Origin: Lysobacter sp. BMK333-48F3
Lineage (GTDB): Bacteria; Pseudomonadota; Gammaproteobacteria; Xanthomonadales; Xanthomonadaceae
Direction: 5' to 3'
NCBI RefSeq assembly: GCF_019733395.1
Contig: NZ_JAIHOO010000001.1
Coordinates: 1,736,001-1,800,000 of the forward strand
Length of the DNA: 64,000 nucleotides
Under the pieces are notes generated by a model, which saw nothing but the letters and a program-made list of their open reading frames with translations, was not told where the DNA came from and made no database searches. Below are positions 52,723-60,691 of the stretch, piece after piece. Position numbers and translations under genes: made by a program. How positions within the stretch are numbered: the stretch's first letter is position 1; each line of letters opens with the position of its first letter.

Positions 52723-54399
52723 ATGCTTCGACTCACCGACCTCCGACTGCCGCTGGACCATCCGGCCAGCGCGCTCACCGACGCCATCCTCGCCCGCCTC
52801 GGCCTCGCCGCGGCCGAACTGACCGGCTACACCGTCGCCAAGCGCAGCTACGACGCGCGCAAGCGCGGCGGCATCGAACTGATCTATTCGATCGACGTGG
52901 ACACGCCGCGCGCGGCCGAGATCCTGCAGCGCGAGCAGGCCGCCGCGGCAGCGACCGCCGGCGCGCGCAAGGGCGCGGCCGATGCGGGCAAGGTCAAGGT
53001 GCTGCCGACCCCGGACACCGAATACAAATTCGTCGCCCGCGCGCCGGAGGCGCTGCCGCTGCGGCCGATCGTGATCGGCATGGGCCCCTGCGGCCTGTTC
53101 GCCGGCCTGGTGCTGGCGCAGATGGGCTTCCGTCCGATCATCCTGGAACGCGGCAAGGCGGTGCGCGAGCGCACCGTCGACACCTTCGGCCTGTGGCGCA
53201 AGCGCGTGCTCAATCCGGAGTCGAACGTGCAGTTCGGCGAAGGCGGCGCCGGCACCTTTTCCGACGGCAAGCTCTACAGCCAGATCAGCGACAAGCAGCA
53301 CCACGGCCGCAAGGTGCTGACCGAGTTCGTCAAGGCCGGCGCGCCGGAGGAGATCCTCTACGTCAGCAAGCCGCACATCGGCACCTTCCGCCTGGTCTCG
53401 ATGGTCGAGAACATGCGCGAAACCATCGAGTCGCTGGGCGGCGAAATCCGCTTCTCGCAGCGGGTCGAGGACGTGCTGATCGAGGACGGGCAACTGCGCG
53501 GCGTGGCGCTCGCCGACGGCAGCCAATTGCGCGCCGACCACGTGGTGCTGGCGGTCGGCCACAGCGCGCGCGACACCTTCGCGATGCTGCACGCGCGCGG
53601 CGTGCACATGGAAGCCAAGCCGTTCTCGATCGGGTTCCGCATCGAGCATCCGCAGTCGCTGATCGACCGCGCCCGCTTCGGTCCGCAGGCCGGCCACGAG
53701 ATCCTCGGCGCGGCCGACTACAAGCTGGTCCATCACTGCCGCAACGGCCGCTCGGTGTACAGCTTCTGCATGTGTCCGGGCGGCACCGTGGTCGCGGCCG
53801 CGAGCGAGCCCGGGCGAGTGGTCACCAACGGCATGAGCCAGTACTCGCGCAACGAGCGCAACGCCAATGCGGCGATCGTGGTCGGCATCACCCCCGAGGA
53901 CTATCGCGCCTACGACGACAGCGACAGCCCGCTGGCCGGCATCGCCCTGCAGCGGCATTGGGAGGCGCAGGCCTTCGCCCTGGGCGGCGGCGAATACGAC
54001 GCGCCCGGCCAGACCGTCGGCGATTTCCTCGCCGGCCGGCCCTCGACCGCGCTCGGCGCGGTGCAGCCGTCGTACACGCCGGGCGTGCGCCTGACCGATC
54101 TGGGCGACTCGCTGCCCGAGTACGCGATCGCGGCGATCCGCGAAGCCTTGCCGGCGTTCGACAAGCAGATCAAGGGCTTCGCCATGGCCGACGCGATGTT
54201 GACCGGGGTGGAGACGCGCACCTCCTCGCCGGTGCGGATCGCCCGCGGTCCCGACGGCCACAGCCTCAACACCCGCGGCCTGTTCCCGGCCGGCGAAGGC
54301 GCGGGCTATGCCGGCGGCATCCTGTCGGCGGGCGTGGACGGGATCAAGGCCGCCGAAGCGGTGGCGTTGAGCATCATGGCGGGCCTGGGCCGCGGCTGA
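52723..54399 (+). CDS. FAD-dependent dehydrogenase, COG2509 family
   Basis: This 558-residue cytoplasmic flavoprotein belongs to the uncharacterised COG2509 family. The first 75 residues form a small domain (LRLPLDHPASALTDAILARLGLAAAEL). The FAD-binding core begins at VIGMGPCGLFAGLVLAQMGFRPIILERG, followed by the family-specific LNPESNVQFGEGGAGTFSDGKLYSQI (abridged VQFGEGGAGTFSDGKL) and CMCPGGTVV. The C-terminal part reads GLFPAGEGAGYAGGILSAGVDGIKAAEA, the family's FAD-closing motif. The substrate is unknown. The mRNA is probably leaderless (see the -10 box entry). Confidence 0.9.
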   Translation: MLRLTDLRLPLDHPASALTDAILARLGLAAAELTGYTVAKRSYDARKRGGIELIYSIDVDTPRAAEILQREQAAAAATAGARKGAADAGKVKVLPTPDTEYKFVARAPEALPLRPIVIGMGPCGLFAGLVLAQMGFRPIILERGKAVRERTVDTFGLWRKRVLNPESNVQFGEGGAGTFSDGKLYSQISDKQHHGRKVLTEFVKAGAPEEILYVSKPHIGTFRLVSMVENMRETIESLGGEIRFSQRVEDVLIEDGQLRGVALADGSQLRADHVVLAVGHSARDTFAMLHARGVHMEAKPFSIGFRIEHPQSLIDRARFGPQAGHEILGAADYKLVHHCRNGRSVYSFCMCPGGTVVAAASEPGRVVTNGMSQYSRNERNANAAIVVGITPEDYRAYDDSDSPLAGIALQRHWEAQAFALGGGEYDAPGQTVGDFLAGRPSTALGAVQPSYTPGVRLTDLGDSLPEYAIAAIREALPAFDKQIKGFAMADAMLTGVETRTSSPVRIARGPDGHSLNTRGLFPAGEGAGYAGGILSAGVDGIKAAEAVALSIMAGLGRG

Positions 54400-54847
54400 G
54401 ACCGGGGCCTGTTCGCGGCGATCGACTGCGGTCGCGGCCGGATCTTCGCCCGGCGCGTTCAATCCGCAAACCGATCCTCTTGCCTGGATAAAGCCCTGGG
54501 CTCCCGCCTTCGCGGGAGCGACGGTAGGAAGGGCCCGCCGCGCCTCTCCGATGCGTCATTTCGCGTTCGCGGGAACGATGATAGGCGGGCTTCGTCGCGT
54601 CTCCGCAAACCCGTCATCCCCGCGAAAGCGGGGATCCAGAGGCTTCAGCGCCATGCCCCGACGAAGTTCCGGGCTCCCGCCTTGGCGCAAACCACGGCGG
54701 CAGGCTCGCCTTGTCCCCTCGTTGCGTTTGCCTTGTGCGCGATCGGGCCAAGCCCGGCCCGGCGGGTCGCGGCCATGCCGAATGGCAGGGGGCAGGGCGG
54801 GTGCGATGGGTAGGATGCGGGATCGTCTTCGCGCAACCGGACTCGCC
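54400..54847. repeat. Intergenic region with dispersed cgtcat-type palindromic repeats
   Basis: Four related short elements with the core cccgcgaa/ttcgcggg lie at about 54482-54525, 54552-54582, 54612-54645 and 54655-54690, in mixed orientation. The third reads cgtcatccccgcgaaagcgg, the common xanthomonad dispersed repeat. No gene is supported in the first 400 bases. The last part (54700-54847) includes the leader of the M61 peptidase gene. Confidence 0.7.
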
Positions 54848-56743
54848 ATGCCCCGACTCGCCGTCGCCGCCCTGCCGCTGCTGATCGCCACCGCTCTCGC
54901 CACGGCCCCGGCCGCCGCACAGACCGCGCCGCCGGCGCCGGCGGCCGCTTCCGTCGTCATGCGCCTGGAGGTCGACGCCAGCGACCTGTCGCGGCGGGTG
55001 CTGCACGCGCGGCAACGCATCGCGGTGCGGGCCGGCGCGCTGACCCTGCTGTATCCGCAATGGATCCAGGGCAATCATTCGCCGACCGGGCCGATCGACA
55101 AGCTCGCCGGCCTGCGCATCCGCGGCAACGGCCAGGCCATCGCCTGGCAGCGCGACCCGCTCAACGTCTACGCGTTCAAGCTGGTCGTGCCCGAAGGCGT
55201 GAGCGAGCTGGAGCTGAGTTTCGACGTGCTGACCCCGACCGCCGGCAACCAGGGCCGGGTGGTGATGACGCCGGATGTGCTCAACCTGCAATGGAACCAG
55301 GTCGCGCTGTACCCGGCCGGGATCCCGGCGCCCAGCATCGAGGTCGCGTCCAGCCTGACCCTGCCGGCCGGCTGGCAGGCCGGCACCGCGCTGGAACTGG
55401 AAGCGCGCGACGGCGACCGCCTGCGCTATCGCCCGGTGCCGCTGCACACCCTGCTGGACTCGCCGGTGTTCGCCGGCCGCCACTACAAGCAGTTCGACCT
55501 CGCCCCCGGAGCCAAGATTCCGGTCCGGCTCAACGTGGTCGCCGACGCAGCCAAGTACCTGGAAGCCAAGCCCGAGCAGCTCAAGCCGCATCGCGAACTG
55601 GTGACGCAGGCCGGGCGGCTGTTCGGTTCGCAGCCTTACGACCGCTACGACTTCCTGTTGTCGCTGTCGGGCCAGCTCAGCGGCATCGGCCTGGAGCATC
55701 ACCGCTCCAGCGAGAACGGCGTCGACGCCGACTACTTCACCGGCTGGGACGGCGGCAGCGCGACCGGCCGCGACCTGCTCGCGCACGAATTCGTCCATGC
55801 CTGGAACGGCAAATACCGGCGCCCGACCGGGCTGGTGGCCGACAACTTCAACCAGCCCTTGAACGACGAACTGCTGTGGGTCTACGAAGGCCAGACCCAG
55901 TACTGGGGCTATGTGCTGGCCGCGCGCTCGGGCCTGTGGAAGCCCGAGTTCGCCCGCGACGCGCTGGCCCAGGTGGTGGCGCGCTACGCCCACGACCGCC
56001 CGGGCCTGGCCTGGCGCAGCTTGCAGGACACCACCTACGACCCGGTGATCGCCCAGCGCCGGGCCAAGCCCTACGGCAGCTACCAGCTCAGCGAGGACTA
56101 CTACAGCGGCGGCCAGTTGGTCTGGCTCGCGGTCGACGCCAAGCTGCGCGAGCTCAGCGGCGACAAGCGTTCGCTCGACGATTTCGCCCGCGGCTTCTTC
56201 GGCGGCGAGAACGGCGACTACCAGGTCAAGCCCTATGCCTTCGAGGACGTGGTCGCGACGCTGAACCGCGTCGCCGCGTTCGACTGGGCCGGCTTCCTGC
56301 GCCAGCGCCTGGACGCCCACGCGCCGCCGCTCGACGGCCTGGCCGCGAGCGGCTGGAAGCTGAGCTTCGCCGACACTCCGAGCGAGTACCAGAAACTCGC
56401 CGAGGGCGAGCGCAAGGCGACCGACCTGACCTATTCGCTGGGCATGAGCGTGGCCAACAGCGACGCCAACGTGGTCTCGGTGCGTTGGGACGGGCCGGCC
56501 TTCGACGCCGGCATCGCGCCCGGCAGCGTGCTGCTGGCGGTGAACGGTTATGCCGCCAACGGCGAACGGCTCAAGGATGCGGTGACCGCGGCCAAGGACG
56601 GCAAGCCGATCGAGCTGATCGTCAAGAACGCCGACCTGGTGCGCACGGTGCGGATCGATTACCGCGAAGGCCTGAAGTATCCGCGCCTGGAGCGCATCGA
56701 AGGCACCCCGGACCGCCTGACCAGGATCTTCGCGCCGAAGTGA
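54848..56743 (+). CDS. Exported M61-family aminopeptidase with PDZ domain
   Basis: This 631-residue zinc aminopeptidase of family M61 (glycyl aminopeptidase type) is exported by a Sec signal peptide (MPRLAVAALPLLIATALATAPAAAQ). After an N-terminal beta-domain comes the catalytic domain with HEFVHAWNGKYRRP (zinc ligands His313 and His317) and the distal glutamate in ELLWVYEGQTQYWG. A C-terminal PDZ domain (VVSVRWDGPAFDAGIAPGSVLLAVNG) may hold substrate ends. The ATG at 54848 is chosen because it begins the signal peptide; upstream in-frame ATGs at 54806 and 54815 would add a charged leader. Confidence 0.92.
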   Translation: MPRLAVAALPLLIATALATAPAAAQTAPPAPAAASVVMRLEVDASDLSRRVLHARQRIAVRAGALTLLYPQWIQGNHSPTGPIDKLAGLRIRGNGQAIAWQRDPLNVYAFKLVVPEGVSELELSFDVLTPTAGNQGRVVMTPDVLNLQWNQVALYPAGIPAPSIEVASSLTLPAGWQAGTALELEARDGDRLRYRPVPLHTLLDSPVFAGRHYKQFDLAPGAKIPVRLNVVADAAKYLEAKPEQLKPHRELVTQAGRLFGSQPYDRYDFLLSLSGQLSGIGLEHHRSSENGVDADYFTGWDGGSATGRDLLAHEFVHAWNGKYRRPTGLVADNFNQPLNDELLWVYEGQTQYWGYVLAARSGLWKPEFARDALAQVVARYAHDRPGLAWRSLQDTTYDPVIAQRRAKPYGSYQLSEDYYSGGQLVWLAVDAKLRELSGDKRSLDDFARGFFGGENGDYQVKPYAFEDVVATLNRVAAFDWAGFLRQRLDAHAPPLDGLAASGWKLSFADTPSEYQKLAEGERKATDLTYSLGMSVANSDANVVSVRWDGPAFDAGIAPGSVLLAVNGYAANGERLKDAVTAAKDGKPIELIVKNADLVRTVRIDYREGLKYPRLERIEGTPDRLTRIFAPK

Positions 56744-56861
56744 GCGATGCCCGGTGCGGCGGCGCAATGCGCCGCGGCTGTCCGCGATCCGCCCTCGATT
56801 CGGCGCTACAGTCGCGACGGCCCCGGCCCACGCCGTCCCTTCTTCTTCGGATGCCCCCGCC

Positions 56862-57164
56862 ATGTACGGACTGATCGGAAAAATGACCGCCGTCGCCGGC
56901 CAGCGCGATGCGCTGCTGGCGATCCTGCTCGACGGCATCGAGGCGATGCCCGGCTGCCTGAGCTACGTGGTCGCGCGCGATCCCAAGGACGCCGACGCGA
57001 TCTGGATCACCGAGGTCTGGGACCGCGCCGACAGCCATCGCGCCTCGCTGGCGCTGCCGCAGGTGCAGGCGGCGATCGCCCAGGCCCGGTCCTTGATCGC
57101 CGGCTTCGATTCGCACGTCGAAACCGAACCGGTCGGCGGGCACGGATTGACTAGGGCCGGTTAA
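56862..57164 (+). CDS. Antibiotic biosynthesis monooxygenase (ABM) domain protein
   Basis: This 100-residue cytoplasmic protein is a single ABM domain of the dimeric ferredoxin-like fold used by small cofactor-free monooxygenases acting on quinols. Marks are YGLIGKMTAVAGQRDALLAILLDGIEAMPGCLSYVV (abridged GLIGKMTAVAGQRDAL) and IWITEVWDRADSHRASLALPQV. The ATG at 56862 is chosen by family length. It follows the M61 gene by 118 bases. The substrate is unknown, and ABM proteins sometimes have roles unrelated to oxidation. Confidence 0.82.
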   Translation: MYGLIGKMTAVAGQRDALLAILLDGIEAMPGCLSYVVARDPKDADAIWITEVWDRADSHRASLALPQVQAAIAQARSLIAGFDSHVETEPVGGHGLTRAG

Positions 57165-57219
57165 CGCCGGCGCACCGCGTTTGCTAGCCGACGCCGGCGA
57201 GCGTGCCGGCATCGGGGGT

Positions 57220-57265
57220 GGAGCGGTGCCCCTCGCGGACTTCCTTCGGTCACAAGCCGCGACGG
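57220..57265 (+). repeat. Degenerate copy of the chimeric intergenic element
   Basis: Between the ABM gene and the convergent cytochrome gene a worn copy of the insert-bearing element can be read: ggagcggtg, then a segment containing acttccttcggtcac, then aagccgcgacgg. It differs from the other copies by several changes. The 178-base gap has no gene. Confidence 0.6.
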
Positions 57266-57342
57266 CGAAACCGCAGCGACGGCATCGACGCGGTCCGCGA
57301 TCGCGCTTGCGGGAGCTTCCCGCGCTGCGCGAGCGCCCTGCT

Positions 57343-57915
57343 TCAGCCCGCCTCGTCTTCGGCTGCCGGGACGGTATCGCGCTTTCGCCACAGCATGCTG
57401 CGCAACACTCCGTCGTGGCGGATCAAGCCGTGATGCAGGGCCGCGCCCAGGTGCAGCAGCACCAGCGCGAACAAGGCATAGGCCAGGGTCCGGTGCAGCC
57501 AGCGCAACGGCGCGAACCAGGCCGGGTCGAACGGCACGATCGGCGGCAGCCGCAGGCCGGCGCCGAGTTCGATCGGATAGCCGCCGGCCGACAGCATCGC
57601 CCAACCGATCAGCGGCATCGCCAGCATCAGCGCGTACAGCAGCCAATGCGAGATGCGCGCGGCCCACCGCTGCGCCGCGCCGAGTTCGCGCGGCAGCGGC
57701 GGCGGCCGATGCCGCCGCCGCAACGCCAGGCGCAGCACCGCCAGCGCCAGGATCGCGATCCCCAGCGGCTTGTGCAGCGCCAGCAGCCAGGCGTGCCGCT
57801 CCGATACGCTCGCGACCAGGCCCGCGCCGACGAACAGCATCGTCAGGATCATGATCGCCATCAGCCAGTGCAGGACGCGCGCCGGCCACCAGAACATCGT
57901 CTCGTCGCGGTTCAT
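57343..57915 (-). CDS. Cytochrome b561-family membrane protein
   Basis: This 190-residue inner membrane protein has four hydrophobic helices and belongs to the prokaryotic cytochrome b561 family (CybB-like), which moves electrons between quinols and partners via two haems b. Likely haem histidines are in RVLHWLM, ALHKPLG, RISHWLLYALM, and HRTLAYALFALVLLHLGAALHHG. The start overlaps the catalase-family gene upstream by four bases, so both are made from one transcript. It may pass electrons to, or from, the peroxidase encoded next to it. Confidence 0.9.
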   Translation of the reverse strand: MNRDETMFWWPARVLHWLMAIMILTMLFVGAGLVASVSERHAWLLALHKPLGIAILALAVLRLALRRRHRPPPLPRELGAAQRWAARISHWLLYALMLAMPLIGWAMLSAGGYPIELGAGLRLPPIVPFDPAWFAPLRWLHRTLAYALFALVLLHLGAALHHGLIRHDGVLRSMLWRKRDTVPAAEDEAG

Positions 57916-58988
57916 CGTGCGCTCTCCTGGGGCGGACGGCCGCCGGCGCGCGCGATTTCGGCGCTGCGGCGGCGGTAGGACTCGGCATAGGCGGCCGAGC
58001 GCGCCGGCAGCAGCGGATCGGCCGAAGCGACGATGCCGTCGGGCAGGATCAGCGGGTCGTAGTTGATGTCGCGGCAGGCGCCGCTGTCCTGGTCCTGGGC
58101 GCGCTCGATCACCACCGTGCCGGCGTCGATCTGTTCGCGTTGCGCGGGCCAGGCCCGGCTGGCGTCGTCGACCGGATCGCCGGGCGCGGCCAGGGTCGCC
58201 CACAACGTCCAACGCAGTGGCCCGCGGGCGAGGCGTTGTTGTAGTTCGGCGCCGAGCGTCTCGCGCTCCTGCGCGCCCAGCGGCGCGGCGGCCGCGCCGT
58301 TGTCGGGTTCGACCCGCCAACGCACCGCCCGGCGCGCGCCGTCGGCGGCGACGAAGTAGAACGCGTTGAGGCCGTAGTAAGGCTCGGTCGCATAGCTGGC
58401 CGACGGCCGCTGGTCCTTGATCCAGGCGCGGAACGCGGCGGTTTCCGGATGCGCGGCGAAGAAGGCCTGCTGCCGCGCCGGATCGGGCTTGCCGGTGGCC
58501 GGATCGGGCGCGGTGGCGCGCAGTTGTTCGTAGAACGCCTGCGGCGTGGCGACCGGAAACACCGGCATGTTGTTCATGCCGGTGCGCCATTGCTGGCCGT
58601 CGGCCTGGATCAGGCGCAGGGCCAGGCTGCGGATCGGCACGCCGCCGTCGGGTGCATGCGGGTTGCCGCCGGGCAGGGCGAAGCGGCCGACCAGCGGGGT
58701 GCGGGCGCCGGGCGCGAACAGCGCCGCGCGCGAATAGCGCGCGGCCGCGCCGCTGCTGTCGAAGCGGCCGATCACGCACACGCCCTTGGCATGGTTGCGG
58801 CGATAGCCCGGATGCGCGCCGCCGTTGGCCTGCAACTGGTCGACCAGGCGCTGCGGGGTCAGCCGTTGCGGGTCGAGCGGGCCGGCGACGTAGGCGAAAA
58901 CGGCGCCGAGGCCGCCGACCGCGAGCGCGATCAGGGCCCAGCGAGCGAGGGGGACGGGCGGTCGGGGCGGGGCGAGAGGCTCGTTCAT
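57912..58988 (-). CDS. Catalase-family peroxidase (SrpA-like), membrane-anchored
   Basis: This 358-residue protein is a small-subunit catalase-related haem peroxidase of the SrpA type. A single hydrophobic segment (ALIALAVGGLGAVFAYVAG) near residue 15-35 anchors it, so the haem domain faces the periplasm. HAKGVCVIGRFDSSGAAARYSRAALF carries the distal His, FPVATPQAFYEQL and the C-terminal QDQDSGACRDINYDPLILPDGI are further family marks. The ATG at 58988 is chosen over an upstream TTG. Together with cytochrome b561 it forms an operon preceded by an ECF-type promoter. Confidence 0.9.
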   Translation of the reverse strand: MNEPLAPPRPPVPLARWALIALAVGGLGAVFAYVAGPLDPQRLTPQRLVDQLQANGGAHPGYRRNHAKGVCVIGRFDSSGAAARYSRAALFAPGARTPLVGRFALPGGNPHAPDGGVPIRSLALRLIQADGQQWRTGMNNMPVFPVATPQAFYEQLRATAPDPATGKPDPARQQAFFAAHPETAAFRAWIKDQRPSASYATEPYYGLNAFYFVAADGARRAVRWRVEPDNGAAAAPLGAQERETLGAELQQRLARGPLRWTLWATLAAPGDPVDDASRAWPAQREQIDAGTVVIERAQDQDSGACRDINYDPLILPDGIVASADPLLPARSAAYAESYRRRSAEIARAGGRPPQESAR

Positions 58989-59018
58989 GGGCAAGGCCGT
59001 GGCTGCGATACTGGATAC

Positions 59019-59043
59019 GACGCGCGCCGGCGCGGCTTATTCC
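59019..59043 (-). promoter_or_regulatory. ECF-type promoter of the peroxidase/cytochrome operon
   Basis: On the minus strand GGAAT (59043-59039) and CGTC (59022-59019) are separated by exactly 16 bases, followed by GTA. The element is the same as the one before the sigma factor gene (59154-59178). The predicted transcript would begin near 59012, about 25 bases upstream of the peroxidase ATG. Confidence 0.65.
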
Positions 59044-59097
59044 CGCCGGGATTAGGGATTCGTGATTGGGGATTGGCCAAGCGCGACGCTGCCCTTT

Positions 59098-59148
59098 GTA
59101 GGAGCGGCGTCCCACGGGGATTTCCTTCGGTCATAAGCCGCGACCGCG
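59098..59148 (+). repeat. Chimeric intergenic element with 24-base insert
   Basis: The element gtaggagcggcgt (59098-59110) is followed by a 24-base insert ending tttccttcggtcat (59111-59134) and then by the element's other half aagccgcgaccgcg. Without the insert the halves would rejoin into the standard form seen at 28942. It lies between the two ECF-type promoters. Confidence 0.8.
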
Positions 59149-59153
59149 CCGCG

Positions 59154-59178
59154 GGAATAAACTGCGGCCGGCGGCGTC
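59154..59178 (+). promoter_or_regulatory. ECF-type autoregulatory promoter of the sigma factor gene
   Basis: GGAAT (59154-59158) and CGTC (59175-59178) are spaced by 16 bases, the standard form of an ECF sigma promoter, with CTA after it. It lies 37 bases before the sigma factor start codon and is matched by a divergent copy at 59019-59043, so the sigma factor probably controls itself and the peroxidase operon. Confidence 0.65.
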
Positions 59179-59214
59179 CTACGGACGAACCCTCTCCGAA
59201 TCGGCTCTGCGCTC

Positions 59215-59730
59215 ATGTCCCCGCACGAACTCGACCAGGCTCTGCGCGAACAACTGCCCTCGCTGCGACGCTTCGCCCGCTGGCTGGCGCGCGACCCGCA
59301 CGCCGCCGACGATCTGGTCCAGAGCGCGCTGGAACGCGCGATCGCCGGCTGGGGCCAGCGCCGCGACGCGGCGGCGCTGCGGCCGTGGCTGTTCTCGATC
59401 CTCTACCGCCAGTTCCTCGACGGCCAGCGCCGCGCCCAGCGCTACGCCGGCCTGCTCGCGCGGATCGGCCTGGGGGCGGCGGAAAGCCAGCCTTCGGCCG
59501 AACGCGAGGTGGTCGCGCGCTCGGCGCTGGAAGCCTTGCAGCAGTTGCCGGTGGAGCAGCGCAGCCTGCTGTTGTGGGTGTCGGTCGAAGGCCTGAGCTA
59601 TCAGCAAGTGGCCGAGATCCTCGAGGTGCCTATCGGCACGGTGATGTCGCGGCTGTCGCGCGCGCGCCAGGCGTTGCGGCGCCTCAGCGAAGGCGAGACC
59701 GCGACGCCGCCGCTGAGGCTGCTGAAATGA
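59215..59730 (+). CDS. ECF-type RNA polymerase sigma factor
   Basis: This 171-residue ECF sigma factor has region 2 (LPSLRRFARWLARDPHAADDLVQSALERAI) near residues 15-45 and region 4 (LPVEQRSLLLWVSVEGLSYQQVAEILEVPIGTVMSRLSRARQALRRL; abridged mark SYQQVAEILEVPIGTVMSRLSRAR) near residues 110-155. The two regions are joined by a linker. It is followed after 55 bases by an anti-sigma-like gene. The two GGAAT-N16-CGTC promoters nearby are its likely targets. The signal that activates it is unknown; peroxide is a plausible guess from the target genes. Confidence 0.93.
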   Translation: MSPHELDQALREQLPSLRRFARWLARDPHAADDLVQSALERAIAGWGQRRDAAALRPWLFSILYRQFLDGQRRAQRYAGLLARIGLGAAESQPSAEREVVARSALEALQQLPVEQRSLLLWVSVEGLSYQQVAEILEVPIGTVMSRLSRARQALRRLSEGETATPPLRLLK

Positions 59731-59785
59731 GGTCGTCGCGCCGCATTCCGCGCCGCCGTATTCCGTTTACGTTTGCGAGTTCCGT

Positions 59786-60544
59786 ATGAGCCACTACGCC
59801 CCCGACGAACACGACCTGCACGCCTACATCGACGGACGCCTGGCGCCCGAGCGTCGCGCCGAGGTCGAGGCCTGGCTGGCGCGCCAGCCCGAACGGCTGG
59901 CCGAACTGCAGGCCTGGCAGCGCGACGCGCAGCAACTGCGCGCTGGCCTCGCCGGCGCCGCGCCGCCGCCCGATCCGCTGCTCGACCCCGCGCGCCTGCG
60001 CGCCGGCCTCGCGCGCCGGCGCAGCGCGCGCTACGCGGTCGCCGCGACGGTGTTGCTGAGCCTGGGCGTCGGCGGCATCGGCGGCTGGCAGGCGCGCGAA
60101 TGGAGCCGCCCCGCGCCGCGGTCGATGATCGCGACCGCGCCGATGGCCGACGCGATCGCCGCGCACCGATTGTTCGCCGCGCGCCGCGATCTGCGCACCG
60201 ATGCCGGCGCCGGCGAGGTGCAGGCGTGGCTGGATGCGAACTTCCGCGAGCCCATGCGCCTGCCCGACCTGAGCGCCGCAGGCTATCGTCCGGTGAGCGC
60301 GCGCGCGCTCGCCACCGACCAGGGCGCCGCGGCGCTGGTGCTGTACCAGGACCCGACCGGCGCGGCGATCAGCTTCTACATCCGCCCGCCGGGTCCGCGC
60401 CATTACCTGCTGCCGCGCGGCGACCGCCGCGACGGCGGCCTGCTGGCCCAGTACTGGTCGCGCGGCGGCTACAACTACGCGATGGTCAGCGCCGGCGACG
60501 AGGCCAGCGCGGGCCTGGTGCGGCAAGCCCTGCGGGCGATCTGA
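59786..60544 (+). CDS. Anti-sigma factor, membrane-anchored
   Basis: This 252-residue protein has an N-terminal cytoplasmic anti-sigma domain (EHDLHAYIDGRLAPERRAEVEAWLARQPE) that lacks the zinc cysteines of ZAS domains, a membrane segment (YAVAATVLLSLGVGGIGGWQ, near residue 82-102) and a periplasmic domain of about 140 residues (FYIRPPGPRHYLLPRG.. and SRGGYNYAMVSAGDEA). The layout is that of an inner membrane anti-sigma factor that releases the upstream sigma factor on an envelope signal. It ends 97 bases before a shared terminator. Confidence 0.88.
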   Translation: MSHYAPDEHDLHAYIDGRLAPERRAEVEAWLARQPERLAELQAWQRDAQQLRAGLAGAAPPPDPLLDPARLRAGLARRRSARYAVAATVLLSLGVGGIGGWQAREWSRPAPRSMIATAPMADAIAAHRLFAARRDLRTDAGAGEVQAWLDANFREPMRLPDLSAAGYRPVSARALATDQGAAALVLYQDPTGAAISFYIRPPGPRHYLLPRGDRRDGGLLAQYWSRGGYNYAMVSAGDEASAGLVRQALRAI

Positions 60545-60640
60545 AGCGCGGCGGCGGGCCGCTCTCGCAGCGTCCGCGAATACCGTCGCGGCCGAACCGC
60601 GATCTCCGCCGTCCTCGCCGCCCGGGCCGGGCGCGCAAAA

Positions 60641-60670
60641 CGAAACGCCCCGCAAGCGCGGGGCGTTTCG
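60641..60670. terminator. Bidirectional terminator between anti-sigma and indolepyruvate oxidoreductase genes
   Basis: A perfect 13-base stem (cgaaacgccccgc / gcggggcgtttcg) with a 4-base loop lies between the two convergent genes. Ts follow on the minus strand (cgtttt), where it ends the oxidoreductase message; on the plus strand it probably ends the sigma/anti-sigma transcript. Confidence 0.8.
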
Positions 60671-60691
60671 TCGTCGCAGGTGCCGGCCGGC

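Noticed and set aside
54551..54847. N-terminal extension of the M61 peptidase upstream of 54848
   Set aside because: The upstream part of the frame runs through dispersed repeats and lacks a signal peptide; the ATG at 54848 starts a clear one.
57912..60544. Direct evidence that peroxide is the sigma factor signal
   Set aside because: The target gene type makes it plausible, but nothing in the anti-sigma sequence identifies a peroxide sensor.
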